DNA of 64,000 bases from Bradyrhizobium sp. WSM471 (GTDB lineage: Bacteria; Pseudomonadota; Alphaproteobacteria; Rhizobiales; Xanthobacteraceae): contig NZ_CM001442.1 in NCBI RefSeq assembly GCF_000244915.1, positions 4,030,001 through 4,094,000 on the forward strand. Reading direction: 5' to 3'. The notes beneath the pieces were generated by a model that saw only the letters and a program-made list of their open reading frames with translations, searched no databases and was not told where the DNA came from. Of the stretch, positions 46,760 to 56,770 are shown piece by piece (positions within the stretch are counted from its first letter, which is position 1; every line of letters starts with the position of its first letter). Made by a program: the position numbers and the translations under genes.

Positions 46760-47947
46760 TCAGCGGGCGTGTTCGAGGCGATGGGTGAGAGCAAACCCGC
46801 CCAACTTCTGGTTCTGGTCGTAGATCGAGAGTGAGGGGTGGGCCTTCGGCTGCCATGACCGACCTGCCTCTATGGCGATCGAGACCGGCACGGCGGGAAA
46901 CACGTGCACCGTGGCGTCCTCGCCGTGGGCGAGCTTGATGTCATCGAGTGTCCGCCGGAACAGCTTGGCGAACGCCGCGACGTCATCGGGGCGCCGCACG
47001 ATGTCGTTGTGCGGGTCGGCGGCGGCGATCGACCAGACGGAGACGTCGGCACCGAGAACTTTCGTGACCCGTTCGTCGGCGATGGGAGCGCTGATCTCCA
47101 ACTTGAGAGCGACGGGACCCCCGATCCGCCCCGGACGAGCCAACACGCATTGCATCGGTGCCGTCGACCTGTCCCACTTCCAGCCCTTTGGATCCCGTAA
47201 CAACTGGCGGACCTCGGCGGTGGCGATGTCGGAGATTAGGCGGCCGAGCTCGAACAGCAGCGGGATCGGCGCGAGCCCGAACACGGCGAGACGCTTGATT
47301 TCCTGGCGCTCCATCCTGCCGCGGACCTTCTCGTTGAATACGGTCTGCAGGTTCTTGACGTGGGTCGGCCAGTAGGCCGGATCCTCGTCACGGAGTTCGA
47401 GCGTGACGAGGTCGAGGTCGATCCAACCGTCGTCGAGCGGATAGCGGTCGGGGAGCAGGGACCACTTGACCGCACCCTTCTCGACGGGCGACTCGTTGGC
47501 ACCGATCTTGGCGGCGTAGCGGATGACGTGGCTGCCGAAGTCTTCGTCGATGCCGGTGACGATCCGGATGCGCTCTTCGTGGCGCCGCTTCATCGCGACG
47601 AGCACTTCCTCCGGGTGCTCTGCGACCATTTCGCGGTCGAATACGCGGTGGTGGGTGTCGCAGACCAGCATGAGGTTGTCGACGTCATGCGCCAGTTTGG
47701 GAGACCGAACCGGATCTCCGCGAGGCCCGTCGGCCGAATCGGCGACGATGTGCCCGATGTAGGCCTTGTTCGCATTCGCGGCGCCGGAGATCTGGTCGCC
47801 GACGAGGGAATGGTTGCAGCCCCTGTACTGACAGCGGCCAGCGGCGCGACCCCACAAGATGTTCTGGATCTTGGTGGGAATCTGCTTGCGCTTCGGCCTC
47901 GCTGCGGGCGCGGCCTCAGTCTCCGGGATGTCTGCAACCAAACTCAT
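46760..47947 (-). CDS. cap5: CBASS effector Cap5, HNH-SAVED nuclease
   Basis: 395 residues from the ATG at 47947; a GTG at 47989 in the same frame adds 14 residues and falls within a strong hairpin. The N-terminal HNH nuclease has CQYRGC (Cys39, Cys44), YIGHIVAD (His66), DNLMLVCDTHH (Asn91, Cys96, His99, His100). The C-terminal half is a SAVED domain (VSVWSIAAADPHNDIVRRPDDVAAF, then VHVFPAVPVSIAIEAGRSW), the sensor of the cyclic oligonucleotide. Ligand binding activates DNA degradation and aborts infection. The start of the operon is at 47947. Confidence 0.9.
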   Translation of the reverse strand: MSLVADIPETEAAPAARPKRKQIPTKIQNILWGRAAGRCQYRGCNHSLVGDQISGAANANKAYIGHIVADSADGPRGDPVRSPKLAHDVDNLMLVCDTHHRVFDREMVAEHPEEVLVAMKRRHEERIRIVTGIDEDFGSHVIRYAAKIGANESPVEKGAVKWSLLPDRYPLDDGWIDLDLVTLELRDEDPAYWPTHVKNLQTVFNEKVRGRMERQEIKRLAVFGLAPIPLLFELGRLISDIATAEVRQLLRDPKGWKWDRSTAPMQCVLARPGRIGGPVALKLEISAPIADERVTKVLGADVSVWSIAAADPHNDIVRRPDDVAAFAKLFRRTLDDIKLAHGEDATVHVFPAVPVSIAIEAGRSWQPKAHPSLSIYDQNQKLGGFALTHRLEHAR

Positions 47948-47987
47948 ACGTACTTTTTTCAAGGATTCATGATTCGTTCGTCGCGCC

Positions 47988-48134
47988 ACTTCGCGGCGAA
48001 GACGAAGCTCGCCGCGAAGTCTTATCTGATGTCGCCGGCGCCATCGGCGCCGGGCAGAACGGGCAGCTACCCGCCTAGGGACACTTATTCAGGGGACACG
48101 TTTTCCCCGTGGCCGCAGCGGCCCTTCGGGCCGC
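47988..48134. other. Three strong hairpins between nrdJ and the CBASS operon
   Basis: Arms of 12 bp at 47988-47999 and 48009-48020 (ACTTCGCGGCGA with TCGCCGCGAAGT) are perfectly complementary. A second perfect 8-bp stem is at 48035-48053 (CCGGCGCC/GGCGCCGG), and a third 7-bp stem at 48118-48134 (GCGGCCC/GGGCCGC). None has a run of T, so simple termination is doubtful. They are in the 5' leader of cap5 and the 3' region of nrdJ. Confidence 0.6.
48078..48100. other. Repeated GGGACAC motif, possible element end
   Basis: GGGACAC occurs at 48078 and GGGGACAC at 48092, 14-15 bases apart, ending AGGGGACACG at 48100. The 10-mer is inverted at 16079-16088, and AAGTGTC also recurs near both ends. It resembles a mobile-element terminus, but no target duplication is seen. 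Confidence 0.3.
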
Positions 48135-48194
48135 CCTTGGTAGATGCCCTGCTCGGACTCCGGCTCAACAACAATCATTGCGAACTATCGCCCC

Positions 48195-51100
48195 TCACGA
48201 ACACCCCGTCGTCGAGCCGCACGTATCGCACTTCATACACGTGCCATTCCGCACCAGCGTGAAGTTGCCGCACTCGCTGCACATCTCGCCTTCGTAGCCC
48301 TTGGCTTTCGCTTCCGCGCGGCGCTCGGCCTTGCTGGGCACCGCGACTTGCGCGCTGCCGGCCTTGCTCCATTGCAGGGCCTCGAGCTTCTCGGTGGGCG
48401 AGAGGTCGTGGGCCACTTCCTGCTTCAGCGCGACCGCGCCTTCCAGGACGTCGCCGGCACGGCCTGCGCCGTGGGAGGCGAGCGAGGTGACCTTGCTGCC
48501 GCCTGATGGCGCGCTGTCGTTGCCTTGCGCGACTGCGGTCGAGCCGCCGCGCATCACCACGAGGTTGTCGGTGCGGGAGCGGGTGAGGCCGCGCGACACC
48601 AGCTTGGACGCGCCGTGGCTGTGATCGCCCGGCTCCTTGCCTTCCTCGACGCCCTTGCCGAGCACGTCGAACCCGGTCTCGCTGGGATCGACATGGGCGA
48701 GGTCGAAGCGGCTGAGATAGCTCACCGCCAGCTCGCGGAAGACGTAGTCGAGGATCGAGGTCGCGTATTTGATGCTGTCGTTGCCCTGCACGGGGCCCGC
48801 CGGCTCGAAGCGGGTGAAGGTGAAGGCGTCGACATATTCGTCGAGCGGCACGCCGTACTGGAGACCCAGCGACACCGCGATGGCGAAGTTGTTGATGAAG
48901 GAGCGAAGGGCCGCGCCTTCCTTGTGCATGTCGATGAAGATCTCGCCGATGCGGCCGTCGTCATACTCGCCGGTGCGCAAATAGACCTTATGTCCGCCGA
49001 CGACCGCCTTCTGGGTGTAACCCTTGCGGCGATCCGGCATCTTCTCGCGCTCGCGCATCACGATGATGCGCTCGACCAGCTTCTCGACGATCTTTTCCGA
49101 GACCTGGGCGGTGCGCGCCGCCATCGGCTTGTCGTAGAGATGCTCGATCGCATCGTCCTCGTCCTCGTCGTCGGCGATGAGCTGCGAGTTGAGCGGCTGG
49201 CTGAGCTTGGAGCCGTCGCGGTAGAGCGCGTTGGCCTTGAGCGCCAGCTTCCACGACAGCATGTAGGCGGACTTGCAGTCCTCCACGGTGGCGTCGTTCG
49301 GCATGTTGATGGTCTTGGAGATCGCGCCCGAGATGAAGGGCTGAGCGGCCGACATCATGCGGATGTGGCTCTCGACCGAGAGATAGCGCTTGCCGACCTT
49401 GCCGCAAGGGTTGGCGCAGTCGAACACCGGATAGTGCTCGGCCTTGAGGTGCGGGGCACCTTCCACCGTCATCGCGCCGCAGATGTGGACGTTGGCCGCC
49501 TCGATCTCGCGCTTGGTGAAGCCCACGGCCTGGAGCAGGTCGAAGCCGGGGGCCGCGATCGCCTCGGCGCCGATGCCGAGCTGGTCGCGGATGAAGTCTT
49601 CGCCGAAGGTCCATTTGTTGAAGGCGAACTTGATGTCGAAGGCGGTCGGCAGCGCCTTCTCGACCTTGGCGATGGCTTCATCCGTGAAGCCCTTGGCCTT
49701 CAGCGTCGAGGCGTTGATGCCGGGCGCGTTGGAGAGCGAGCCGTGGCCGACGGCGTAGGCCTCGATCTCCGCGATCTCGCTCTCGCGATAGCCGAGCGCC
49801 CGAAGGGCTGCGGGGACCGCGCGGTTGATGATCTTGAAGTAGCCGCCGCCGGCGAGCTTCTTGAATTTCACCAGCGCGAAGTCAGGCTCGATGCCGGTGG
49901 TGTCGCAATCCATGACGAGGCCGATCGTGCCGGTCGGCGCGATCACCGTGGTCTGGGCGTTGCGATAGCCGTGCTTCTCGCCGAGCTCGAGCGCCGCATC
50001 CCATGCCGCTTGCGCATGCGTCACGAGGTCTCCTTGCGGGCACGACACCAGGTCCATCGGCACGGGGTTGACGCTGAGCGCCTCGTAGCCGTTGGACTGG
50101 CCGTGGGCGGCGCGGCGGTGGTTGCGGATCACGCGCAGCATGTGCGCGGCGTTCTTCTTGTAGCCGGGGAAGGTGCCGAGCTCGGCCGCCATCTCGGCCG
50201 AGGTCTTGTAGGTGATGCCCGTCATGATCGCGGTCAGCGCGCCGGCGATGGCGCGGCCTTCCTTCGAGTCATAAGACAGACCCATGGTCATCAGGAGGCC
50301 GCCGATATTGGCGTAGCCGAGGCCGAGCGTGCGGAACTCGTAGGAGAGCTCGGCGATCGACTTCGACGGGAACTGCGCCATCATCACCGAGATTTCGAGC
50401 ACGATGGTCCAGAGCCGGCAGAGATGCTCGTAACCCTCGACGTCGAAACGCTTGGAGGGGATGTCGTAGAACGTCAGCAGATTGGCGGAGGCGAGGTTGC
50501 ACGCCGTGTCGTCCAGGAACATGTATTCCGAGCACGGATTGGAGGCGCGGATGTCGCCGGACGCCTTGCAGGTGTGCCAGTCGTTCATGGTGGTGTTGAA
50601 GTGCAGGCCCGGGTCGGCCGACGCCCAGGCGGCGTAACCGATTTTTTCCCAGAGGTCGCGCGCCTTCAGGGTCTTGGTGATCTTCTTGGTGGTGCGTCCC
50701 ACCAGATTCCAGTCGCCGTCGGTCTCGACCGCGCGCAGGAAGTCGTCCTTGAGCGAGACGGAGTTGTTGGAGTTCTGCCCCGAAACCGTGAGGTAGGCTT
50801 CCGAATCCCAGTCGGTGTCGTAGACGTCGAACTGGATGTCCTTGTAGCCCTGTTTTGCAAATTGGATGACGCGCTTGATGTAGTTGTCAGGCACCAGCGA
50901 GCGACGGGCCAGCTTGATTTCGCGGCGGAGCGCAGGGTTCTTTTCCGGGTCGAAGCAATCGTCGCCCGAGCCCTCGCAATTGACGCAGGCCTTGAGCACC
51001 GCCTTGAGGTGCTTCTGGTTGATCTTGGATCCCGTGACGAGAGCCGCGACCTTCTGCTCCTCCTTCACCTTCCAGTCGATATAGGTCTCGATGTCGGGGT

Positions 51101-51959
51101 GATCGACGTCGACGACGACCATCTTGGCGGCGCGGCGCGTGGTGCCGCCCGACTTGATCGCGCCCGCGGCGCGGTCGCCGATCTTGAGGAAGCTCATCAG
51201 GCCGGACGAGCGGCCGCCGCCGGAGAGGCGTTCGCCTTCGCCGCGCAGGCGCGAGAAGTTGGAGCCGGTGCCGGAGCCGTATTTGAACAGGCGGGCTTCG
51301 CGGACCCAGAGGTCCATGATGCCGCCCTCGTTGACGAGGTCGTCACCGACGCCCTGGATGAAGCAGGCGTGCGGCTGCGGATGCTCGTAGGAGGATTTCG
51401 AGCGGGTCAGCTTGCCGGTGAAGGGGTCGACGTAATAATGGCCCTGGCCGGGGCCGTCGATGCCGTAGGCCCAGTGCAGACCGGTGTTGAACCATTGCGG
51501 CGAGTTCGGCGCGACCATCTGCATGGTCAGCATGTAGCGGAGCTCGTCGTAGAAGGTCTGGGCGTCCTCGTCGGAGGAGAAGTACTTGCCCTTCCAGCCC
51601 CAATAGGTCCAGCAGCCGGCGAGACGGTCGAACACCTGCTTGGCCGAGAGCTCGCTGACATAGCGCTCTTTCTCGGGCAGGAGGGCGAGCGCCTCGGTGT
51701 CGGGCACGGAGCGCCACAGGAAGGAGGGGACGGATTCTTCCTCGACCTTCTTCAGGCGCGCGGCAACGCCGGCCTTGCGGAAGTACTTCTGGGCCAGGAC
51801 GTCGGAGGCGACCTGCGACCACGCGGTCGGGACCTCGACATTGTCGAGCTTGAACACGACCGAGCCGTCGGGATTCCTGATCTCCGACGTGGTCAGCCGG
51901 AACTCGATGCCGGCGTAAGGTGACTGTCCCGAAGTGGTGTGGCGCCGCTCAATCCGCAT
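48195..51959 (-). CDS. nrdJ: Vitamin B12-dependent ribonucleotide reductase (class II)
   Basis: 1254 residues, the full size of the long alphaproteobacterial NrdJ. It has [22 protein letters not shown] (active-site region with Cys of NPCSE), [29 protein letters not shown] and, at the C-terminus, a zinc-binding [19 protein letters not shown] with a further TTGCS redox pair. It reduces ribonucleotides using adenosylcobalamin, so deoxynucleotide supply works in the presence and absence of oxygen. Class II enzymes are the main reductase in many rhizobia. Candidate NrdR boxes lie about 450 bp upstream. It is intact, so the island did not interrupt it. Confidence 0.96.
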   Translation of the reverse strand: MRIERRHTTSGQSPYAGIEFRLTTSEIRNPDGSVVFKLDNVEVPTAWSQVASDVLAQKYFRKAGVAARLKKVEEESVPSFLWRSVPDTEALALLPEKERYVSELSAKQVFDRLAGCWTYWGWKGKYFSSDEDAQTFYDELRYMLTMQMVAPNSPQWFNTGLHWAYGIDGPGQGHYYVDPFTGKLTRSKSSYEHPQPHACFIQGVGDDLVNEGGIMDLWVREARLFKYGSGTGSNFSRLRGEGERLSGGGRSSGLMSFLKIGDRAAGAIKSGGTTRRAAKMVVVDVDHPDIETYIDWKVKEEQKVAALVTGSKINQKHLKAVLKACVNCEGSGDDCFDPEKNPALRREIKLARRSLVPDNYIKRVIQFAKQGYKDIQFDVYDTDWDSEAYLTVSGQNSNNSVSLKDDFLRAVETDGDWNLVGRTTKKITKTLKARDLWEKIGYAAWASADPGLHFNTTMNDWHTCKASGDIRASNPCSEYMFLDDTACNLASANLLTFYDIPSKRFDVEGYEHLCRLWTIVLEISVMMAQFPSKSIAELSYEFRTLGLGYANIGGLLMTMGLSYDSKEGRAIAGALTAIMTGITYKTSAEMAAELGTFPGYKKNAAHMLRVIRNHRRAAHGQSNGYEALSVNPVPMDLVSCPQGDLVTHAQAAWDAALELGEKHGYRNAQTTVIAPTGTIGLVMDCDTTGIEPDFALVKFKKLAGGGYFKIINRAVPAALRALGYRESEIAEIEAYAVGHGSLSNAPGINASTLKAKGFTDEAIAKVEKALPTAFDIKFAFNKWTFGEDFIRDQLGIGAEAIAAPGFDLLQAVGFTKREIEAANVHICGAMTVEGAPHLKAEHYPVFDCANPCGKVGKRYLSVESHIRMMSAAQPFISGAISKTINMPNDATVEDCKSAYMLSWKLALKANALYRDGSKLSQPLNSQLIADDEDEDDAIEHLYDKPMAARTAQVSEKIVEKLVERIIVMREREKMPDRRKGYTQKAVVGGHKVYLRTGEYDDGRIGEIFIDMHKEGAALRSFINNFAIAVSLGLQYGVPLDEYVDAFTFTRFEPAGPVQGNDSIKYATSILDYVFRELAVSYLSRFDLAHVDPSETGFDVLGKGVEEGKEPGDHSHGASKLVSRGLTRSRTDNLVVMRGGSTAVAQGNDSAPSGGSKVTSLASHGAGRAGDVLEGAVALKQEVAHDLSPTEKLEALQWSKAGSAQVAVPSKAERRAEAKAKGYEGEMCSECGNFTLVRNGTCMKCDTCGSTTGCS

Positions 51960-52719
51960 GGTCTTGCCCCGTCCTATCTTTGACCGGACCGCCTCCGTTC
52001 AGGCGTGCCGGGTCATCATTTCATTTCGCGGTGCTTGAGGGCGGTCGGGCCCCTTGGCATCGCAGTTCAGCCGGTAGACCCGGCCCATTTTCTCCCGACG
52101 CGATTGTTCGATGCGCGCACCGATCACCCGCCGGCACGTCCAGACCCATCCGCCCCAAAGGGATGAGCCCGACATGCGTTCAACGCCCCACAACGTCACG
52201 TCTTCAACCATTGCCATCCGGGCCTGTTTCCAGCCCGTTCAGGCGCCCGAAAAGTCCGCTCGCCGGGCAGACAAGCCCATATCCCGCTGCCTTTGTCTGG
52301 CTTGGCGGAGTGCTGTTTTGCAGACCCTTTGGGGGAGTGCCGGCGGGACGCAAACACACTCGCGCCGAACGGATCGAAAACTAGGACTCTCCATTGCGCC
52401 CGTCAAGAACTAGTGCGAGTTCCTGAATCAAATACTAAATATGGTGGATTGTGGGGGATAACAGGGGGCAGGCCCGCGCCTGTTGTTGAGCCAAGTATCA
52501 GTGAGTCCTCAGGGATTCCCAACCGAAAAAATTTGCATCTTGTGGTCCCGCTGAGGCTTCACCCCGCTGTTCACAGGGCAGGTATATTTTTGGATCGCGG
52601 GCTTGCCTCCGGGGGACTCACGTAGGGCTACGGTAGGTAAGGGCAGGCATGCCCGCCGGGGTGGTGGTGGGAGGCGCGAATCCGCGCCAAGCTCGGTCAG
52701 ATTTTGCCGGACTACCCAC
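51960..52719. other. Gene-free stretch between nrdJ and the EamA gene
   Basis: 760 bp. No CDS is strongly supported; a 72-residue minus-strand frame at 51999-52217 is possible but weak. It holds the NrdR-like boxes (52401-52447), a hairpin AACAGG...CCTGTT near 52460-52484, and, on the plus side, a GC-rich leader before 52720. No cobalamin riboswitch core is recognised, though the leader of nrdJ is long. Confidence 0.5.
52401..52447 (-). promoter_or_regulatory. nrdJ: Candidate pair of NrdR boxes
   Basis: ATACTAAATATGGTGG at 52432-52447 matches the NrdR consensus acaCwAtATaTwGtgt at 12 of 16 positions. A weaker box at 52401-52416 ends in CTAGTGC. Equivalent bases are exactly 31 bp apart, the spacing usual for NrdR tandem sites. 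NrdR represses ribonucleotide reductase genes in response to ATP/dATP. Confidence 0.45.
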
Positions 52720-53616
52720 ATGCTTGATTCGACTCGCCCGGTGCTGCGACCGCGCATCGCCCCGGCCGGCCTGATGTTCCTCGCCATCACCTCGGTGGGC
52801 TGGGGCTTCAACTGGCCGGTGACGAAATTCCTGCTCTCCGAGCTGCCGCCGCTGACCTTGCGCGGGGTGACCGGCGTGCTCGGTGCGGTGCTGCTGGCCG
52901 CGCTGGCGCTGATCCGCGCTGACAGCCTCAGGGTCCCGCGCGAGATCTGGCCGCGGCTCGTGACCGCCGCGCTCCTCAACGTCACCGGCTGGATGGTGCT
53001 GATGGGCCTGGCGCTGCTGTGGCTGCCGGCCAGCGAAGCGGCGCTGATCGCCTACACCATGCCGGTCTGGGCCTCGCTGATCGCCTGGCCGGTGCTCGGC
53101 GAGCGGCCGACCTTGTTGCGCACCATCGCGCTGGTGATGGCCTTTGCTGGCCTCGCCTCGATCATGGGCGGCAACGGCTTTGCCGCGACCGCGGACAAGC
53201 TGCCGGGCATCGTCATGGCGCTGTGCGGCGCGCTCGGCTTCGCGCTCGGCACGGTGTTTTCGAAGAAGTACCCGATCCGCCTGCCGCCGATCACGGCCGC
53301 GGCCTGGCAGATCGGGATCGGCTGCCTGCCCATCACGATCATCGGCCTCGCCGTCGAGACCACGCATCTGGAGCGGGTGACGCCGGTCGGCTGGTGGCTG
53401 CTGGTCTATTCCACCGTGGTGCAGTTCTGCATCGCCTATGTCAGCTGGTTCGCTGCCCTTGCGCGCCTGCCGGCCTCCGTCGCCGCGATCGGCACCATGG
53501 CGGTGCCGGTCATCGGCGTCGTGGCGTCCGCGATCGCGCTGCACGAGCCGCTGGGAGCGGGGCAGATCGCCGCGCTGATCTTCACGCTGGCGGCGGTGGT
53601 GCTGGCGACGCGGTAG
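52720..53616 (+). CDS. EamA/DMT-family transporter
   Basis: 298 residues from the ATG at 52720; the longer in-frame extension is rejected as it lacks a clear start and covers the leader. Ten hydrophobic segments in two five-helix halves are present: LMFLAITSVGWGFNWPVTKFLL and TLRGVTGVLGAVLLAAL in the first half; ALCGALGFALGTVFSKKYPI and AVPVIGVVASAIALHEPLGA in the second. The final EP.....Q.....IF motif is typical of EamA. It is an inner-membrane metabolite carrier with no substrate assigned. It is not a close copy of the EamA protein at 5090. Confidence 0.88.
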   Translation: MLDSTRPVLRPRIAPAGLMFLAITSVGWGFNWPVTKFLLSELPPLTLRGVTGVLGAVLLAALALIRADSLRVPREIWPRLVTAALLNVTGWMVLMGLALLWLPASEAALIAYTMPVWASLIAWPVLGERPTLLRTIALVMAFAGLASIMGGNGFAATADKLPGIVMALCGALGFALGTVFSKKYPIRLPPITAAAWQIGIGCLPITIIGLAVETTHLERVTPVGWWLLVYSTVVQFCIAYVSWFAALARLPASVAAIGTMAVPVIGVVASAIALHEPLGAGQIAALIFTLAAVVLATR

Positions 53617-53652
53617 CACGTGTAGTCATGAAGGGGCTGGCCGCCTAATGTC

Positions 53653-56532
53653 CTAAGCGGACGCTCGTGCGCGCTCCAACAGGCACGCGGCGGCGAGCAG
53701 ATCGTGAGTTTCGAACCCTTCACTGAACTGCTCGTAGATCGGAGTGAGCAATCGGACGGCCTTCGGCCGGCGCCCGGCCGCAATCCAGCGCGCTGCAAGA
53801 TCGGTGGCTACGCGCAGCTCAAAGGTCTTCGCCCCTATCGCGCGCGCCTCAGCCAGTGCCTGCTGTAACAGGCTTTCGGCAAGACGCGGCTCACCTTCGG
53901 AAAGGAGTACGGACGCCTCGACCCGCTGAAGCTCCGAACGACACCAGCGCTCTCCCTGATCTTCCTGATGGTGAATAGCCCTTGTGATCGCCTTTCGCGC
54001 CTCTGCGATCCGCCCTTGTCGCAGATAAGCGCGGCTGAGGACGGCGAGATAGCTGCCGATCCGCATCAGGAAGCGACAATCGATCAGCTCCTCGATCGCC
54101 GCACGGATGTCCTCCACTGCCGCAAGATCTCCGCGCAAATCGCGCAGGCAGGCCGAGAAATAGCGTTCGACCGGAATCCAGCGCGAGATGCGCTCCCGAT
54201 CCAGATTGCGACGCAGCCGCTCCGTGTAGTGCTCGAGCGCCGCCAAATTCCCGTTTTCAAGTGAGATCGGAAGCGCGGCGAGGCCTAGCGCATTCGACTG
54301 CGACACCCAGTGACCGCCGCGATCCGCAGCTTCGACGGCATCGTTGGCCAGCTTCGCCGCATATTCGGCTTGCCCCTGCATCCAGGCCACGAAAGGCAGA
54401 TTGAAACGAACGGTGATGAAACGATAAACCTCGTTCGCATCCTTCCGCGAACGGCTTTCGGCCAGCGAATAGGTCGCCGCGAGGCGATCGAGAACCAGGC
54501 GGCTCTTGCCCAATTCGCCGGCGAAGGCGTGAGCCCATGCCCAAGCGCGATCGGCTTCGGACGTCGCCGTCAGATCACGGTCCCGATCGGCCAGCGCCGT
54601 TGCTTCTTCAAGATGGGTAATCGCACGCGGGATTTGACCGATCTGCAGCAGGTAAAAAGCAAACCCCACCAATGCACGTTGCTGATACTCGACATCCCCG
54701 GCACGCCTTGCGAAGACAATAGCATCGAGCCATGCAAGCGCATTCTCGTTCGAGAGCTTGCGCGCGTAGAACAGACTCCATCCCAGCGCACAGGCGAGCT
54801 TTGCACGGAGCAGATCGTCACAAGCAATGGACTTGGCCAAGCTGAGCGCGGTCTCCAACCGTGCCTGCGCCTCCGAAAGAATCGACGTCTCCGACCACAA
54901 GGTGATGCCGGCCACCGCCAGCCTGATCGCGAGGGCAGGGTCCCCTTCCTCGCCAAACGCCCATGACAAAGCTGCCCTCAAGTCCGCGATGCGAGCAAGG
55001 TAGCGGTGCGTCCAATCGGCGGGTTCGCGCCAGTTCCACTCCTCCTCGGACTGTTCGAACAGAGCGAGCACCCGCTGCGCGTGACGGTGCAGAGCATGGC
55101 GGGAAGCAGCATCAGCCAGCCGGCGCTCCGCTGCATAATGCCGTGTGCTGTCCAGCAGCCGATAGCGAAGGCTGGCTCCTTGCACTTGCGCGTTCAACAG
55201 CGATTTGGTCACCAGGCCGCCGAGGCCGGTGACGACGTCGACCGGCGTGAGCCCCGCAGCCTCCGCGACAAAAACGGCATCCTCGGCGTCGAACGCGCCA
55301 CTGAACACCGACAGCAAGCCGAACAGTCTGGCTTCCCTCTGTGACAGGAGCTTGAAGCTCCAGTCGATCGTCGCCATCAGGGTTTCATGACGCGGCGTCG
55401 CGCCGTCGATACCGGGGGCGCGAAAACCCAGGTTTTGATCGAGAAGCGTCACCAGTTGGCGAGGCGTGAACCTGCCGAGCTGGGCTGCCGCCAATTCAAT
55501 GGCCAGAGGAAGGCCGTCGAGCGCGTGGCATATCCGGGCGACCGCTTCGCAGTCGTCATCGACGAACTGATAGTCCGACCACTCTGCGGCGGCGCGGACA
55601 AACAGCTGCACCCCGGGGAATTTGATGGCCTGATCGATTGTAAGGGCGGAGCCGGGCCTGGGCGAGCCAAGCGAACCGAGCCGCATCAGATGCTCAGCGG
55701 GGGTGCCGAGCGGCTCGCGGCTGGTGGCCAGCAGCCTGGAAGACGATGTGTCGGTCATGAACCGGCCGGCAAACATGATGGCGGCAGGCAACACATGTTC
55801 GCAATTGTCCAGAACCACCAGCATTTGGCGCGACCTCAGATAATCGAGGACGGCAGTCATGTTGTTGTCCGGATTGCCCCTGACCCCCAAGGCCGTTACC
55901 AGCGCAGCGCCAAAGAGCATGGGATCAGCAATTGTCGCGAGATCGACGAAGCACACGCCATCACGGCAGTGGGGTGCGAAGACCTGTGCTGCTGCAATGG
56001 CGACCGTCGTCTTGCCGATGCCGCCCGCGCCTGTCAGCGTGACATGCCTATTTCCGATCAACGCCTGGGCAGTATCGGCGATTTCGGCTTCGCGACCAAC
56101 GATGCCTCGCACCACGGGCGGCCTCGACAAGCTGGCCGGCTCCGCATGCGCAAGTTCGTCCCCGATCTCGCCGATGCTGGCTTGCACATCCGCAATGAAC
56201 TTGTAACCCCGCCGCGCCACCGTTGCGATGTAGACGGGTTCAACCTGCGTGTCGCCCAGCGAGCGCCTCAAGCTCCACATATTGACCTTGAGATTGCTGT
56301 CGTGGAGGAAGGTGCCGGGCCAAGCGGCCTCCATCAGCTCATTCTTGCTGACGAGTTCGCCGCGACGCTGCACCAGCAGCTGTAACAGCTCAAAGGCGCG
56401 GCCGCCCATTTTGACCGGGTGGCCATCGAAAAGAAGAAGCTGGCGGCGCGGAACGAGTTGGAATGGCCCAAAGGAAAACGTGAGTTCCTCTCGACGCCGG
56501 CCTGTCTGCAATGTCTCCGTGGTAGCCCGCAT
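53653..56532 (-). CDS. Winged-helix / NTPase / TPR regulator (AfsR/CadC-like)
   Basis: 959 residues. The N-terminal OmpR-type winged helix (about 17-115) includes MGGRAFELLQLLVQRRGELVSKNELMEAAWPG, NLKVNMWSLRRSLGD and YIATVARRGYKF, typical of CadC/ToxR-type DNA-binding domains. A P-loop NTPase follows with Walker A LTGAGGIGKTTVAIA (166-180) and MLVVLDNCEHVL. The C-terminal half (about 480-950) is TPR-like. Such proteins are cytoplasmic multidomain transcription factors that integrate signals by ATP hydrolysis. It is divergent from the hydrolase gene at 56771 and may control that group; this is an inference. Confidence 0.87.
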   Translation of the reverse strand: MRATTETLQTGRRREELTFSFGPFQLVPRRQLLLFDGHPVKMGGRAFELLQLLVQRRGELVSKNELMEAAWPGTFLHDSNLKVNMWSLRRSLGDTQVEPVYIATVARRGYKFIADVQASIGEIGDELAHAEPASLSRPPVVRGIVGREAEIADTAQALIGNRHVTLTGAGGIGKTTVAIAAAQVFAPHCRDGVCFVDLATIADPMLFGAALVTALGVRGNPDNNMTAVLDYLRSRQMLVVLDNCEHVLPAAIMFAGRFMTDTSSSRLLATSREPLGTPAEHLMRLGSLGSPRPGSALTIDQAIKFPGVQLFVRAAAEWSDYQFVDDDCEAVARICHALDGLPLAIELAAAQLGRFTPRQLVTLLDQNLGFRAPGIDGATPRHETLMATIDWSFKLLSQREARLFGLLSVFSGAFDAEDAVFVAEAAGLTPVDVVTGLGGLVTKSLLNAQVQGASLRYRLLDSTRHYAAERRLADAASRHALHRHAQRVLALFEQSEEEWNWREPADWTHRYLARIADLRAALSWAFGEEGDPALAIRLAVAGITLWSETSILSEAQARLETALSLAKSIACDDLLRAKLACALGWSLFYARKLSNENALAWLDAIVFARRAGDVEYQQRALVGFAFYLLQIGQIPRAITHLEEATALADRDRDLTATSEADRAWAWAHAFAGELGKSRLVLDRLAATYSLAESRSRKDANEVYRFITVRFNLPFVAWMQGQAEYAAKLANDAVEAADRGGHWVSQSNALGLAALPISLENGNLAALEHYTERLRRNLDRERISRWIPVERYFSACLRDLRGDLAAVEDIRAAIEELIDCRFLMRIGSYLAVLSRAYLRQGRIAEARKAITRAIHHQEDQGERWCRSELQRVEASVLLSEGEPRLAESLLQQALAEARAIGAKTFELRVATDLAARWIAAGRRPKAVRLLTPIYEQFSEGFETHDLLAAACLLERARASA

Positions 56533-56770
56533 TCTTCACTGCCAAACGACGCGACAATCCGCTGGAATATCATGCGTCGCAAGGCTGCTGAACACCGCGA
56601 TTTTGAAAAAGCACGATCGCAGCCAGCATTTTGTCGCAGGATCGGAAGCGTTCCTTCAGCTTCGCTCGGGCCCTGCCGCGAACGACAGATTTACCTGATT
56701 TAACCGACCCGCACCGCTCACCGGACTATAGTCGCCGGATCGAAGTTTCGTCCGTCCGAAAGGTATCGCA

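Noticed and set aside
14057..48100. Prophage
   Set aside because: No capsid, tail, terminase, portal, integrase or lysis genes were found; the island content is transposition and defence.
48525..51923. 1132-residue plus-strand ORF opposite nrdJ
   Set aside because: Antisense shadow of a conserved ribonucleotide reductase gene; no motif of its own.
51999..52217. 72-residue minus-strand ORF between nrdJ and its NrdR-like boxes
   Set aside because: Possible but unsupported: no ribosome-binding site or recognisable motif; described under the gap instead.
51960..52400. Cobalamin riboswitch in the nrdJ leader
   Set aside because: An AAGCCAGAC-like sequence was noticed, but the B12-box and the rest of the conserved core could not be fitted.
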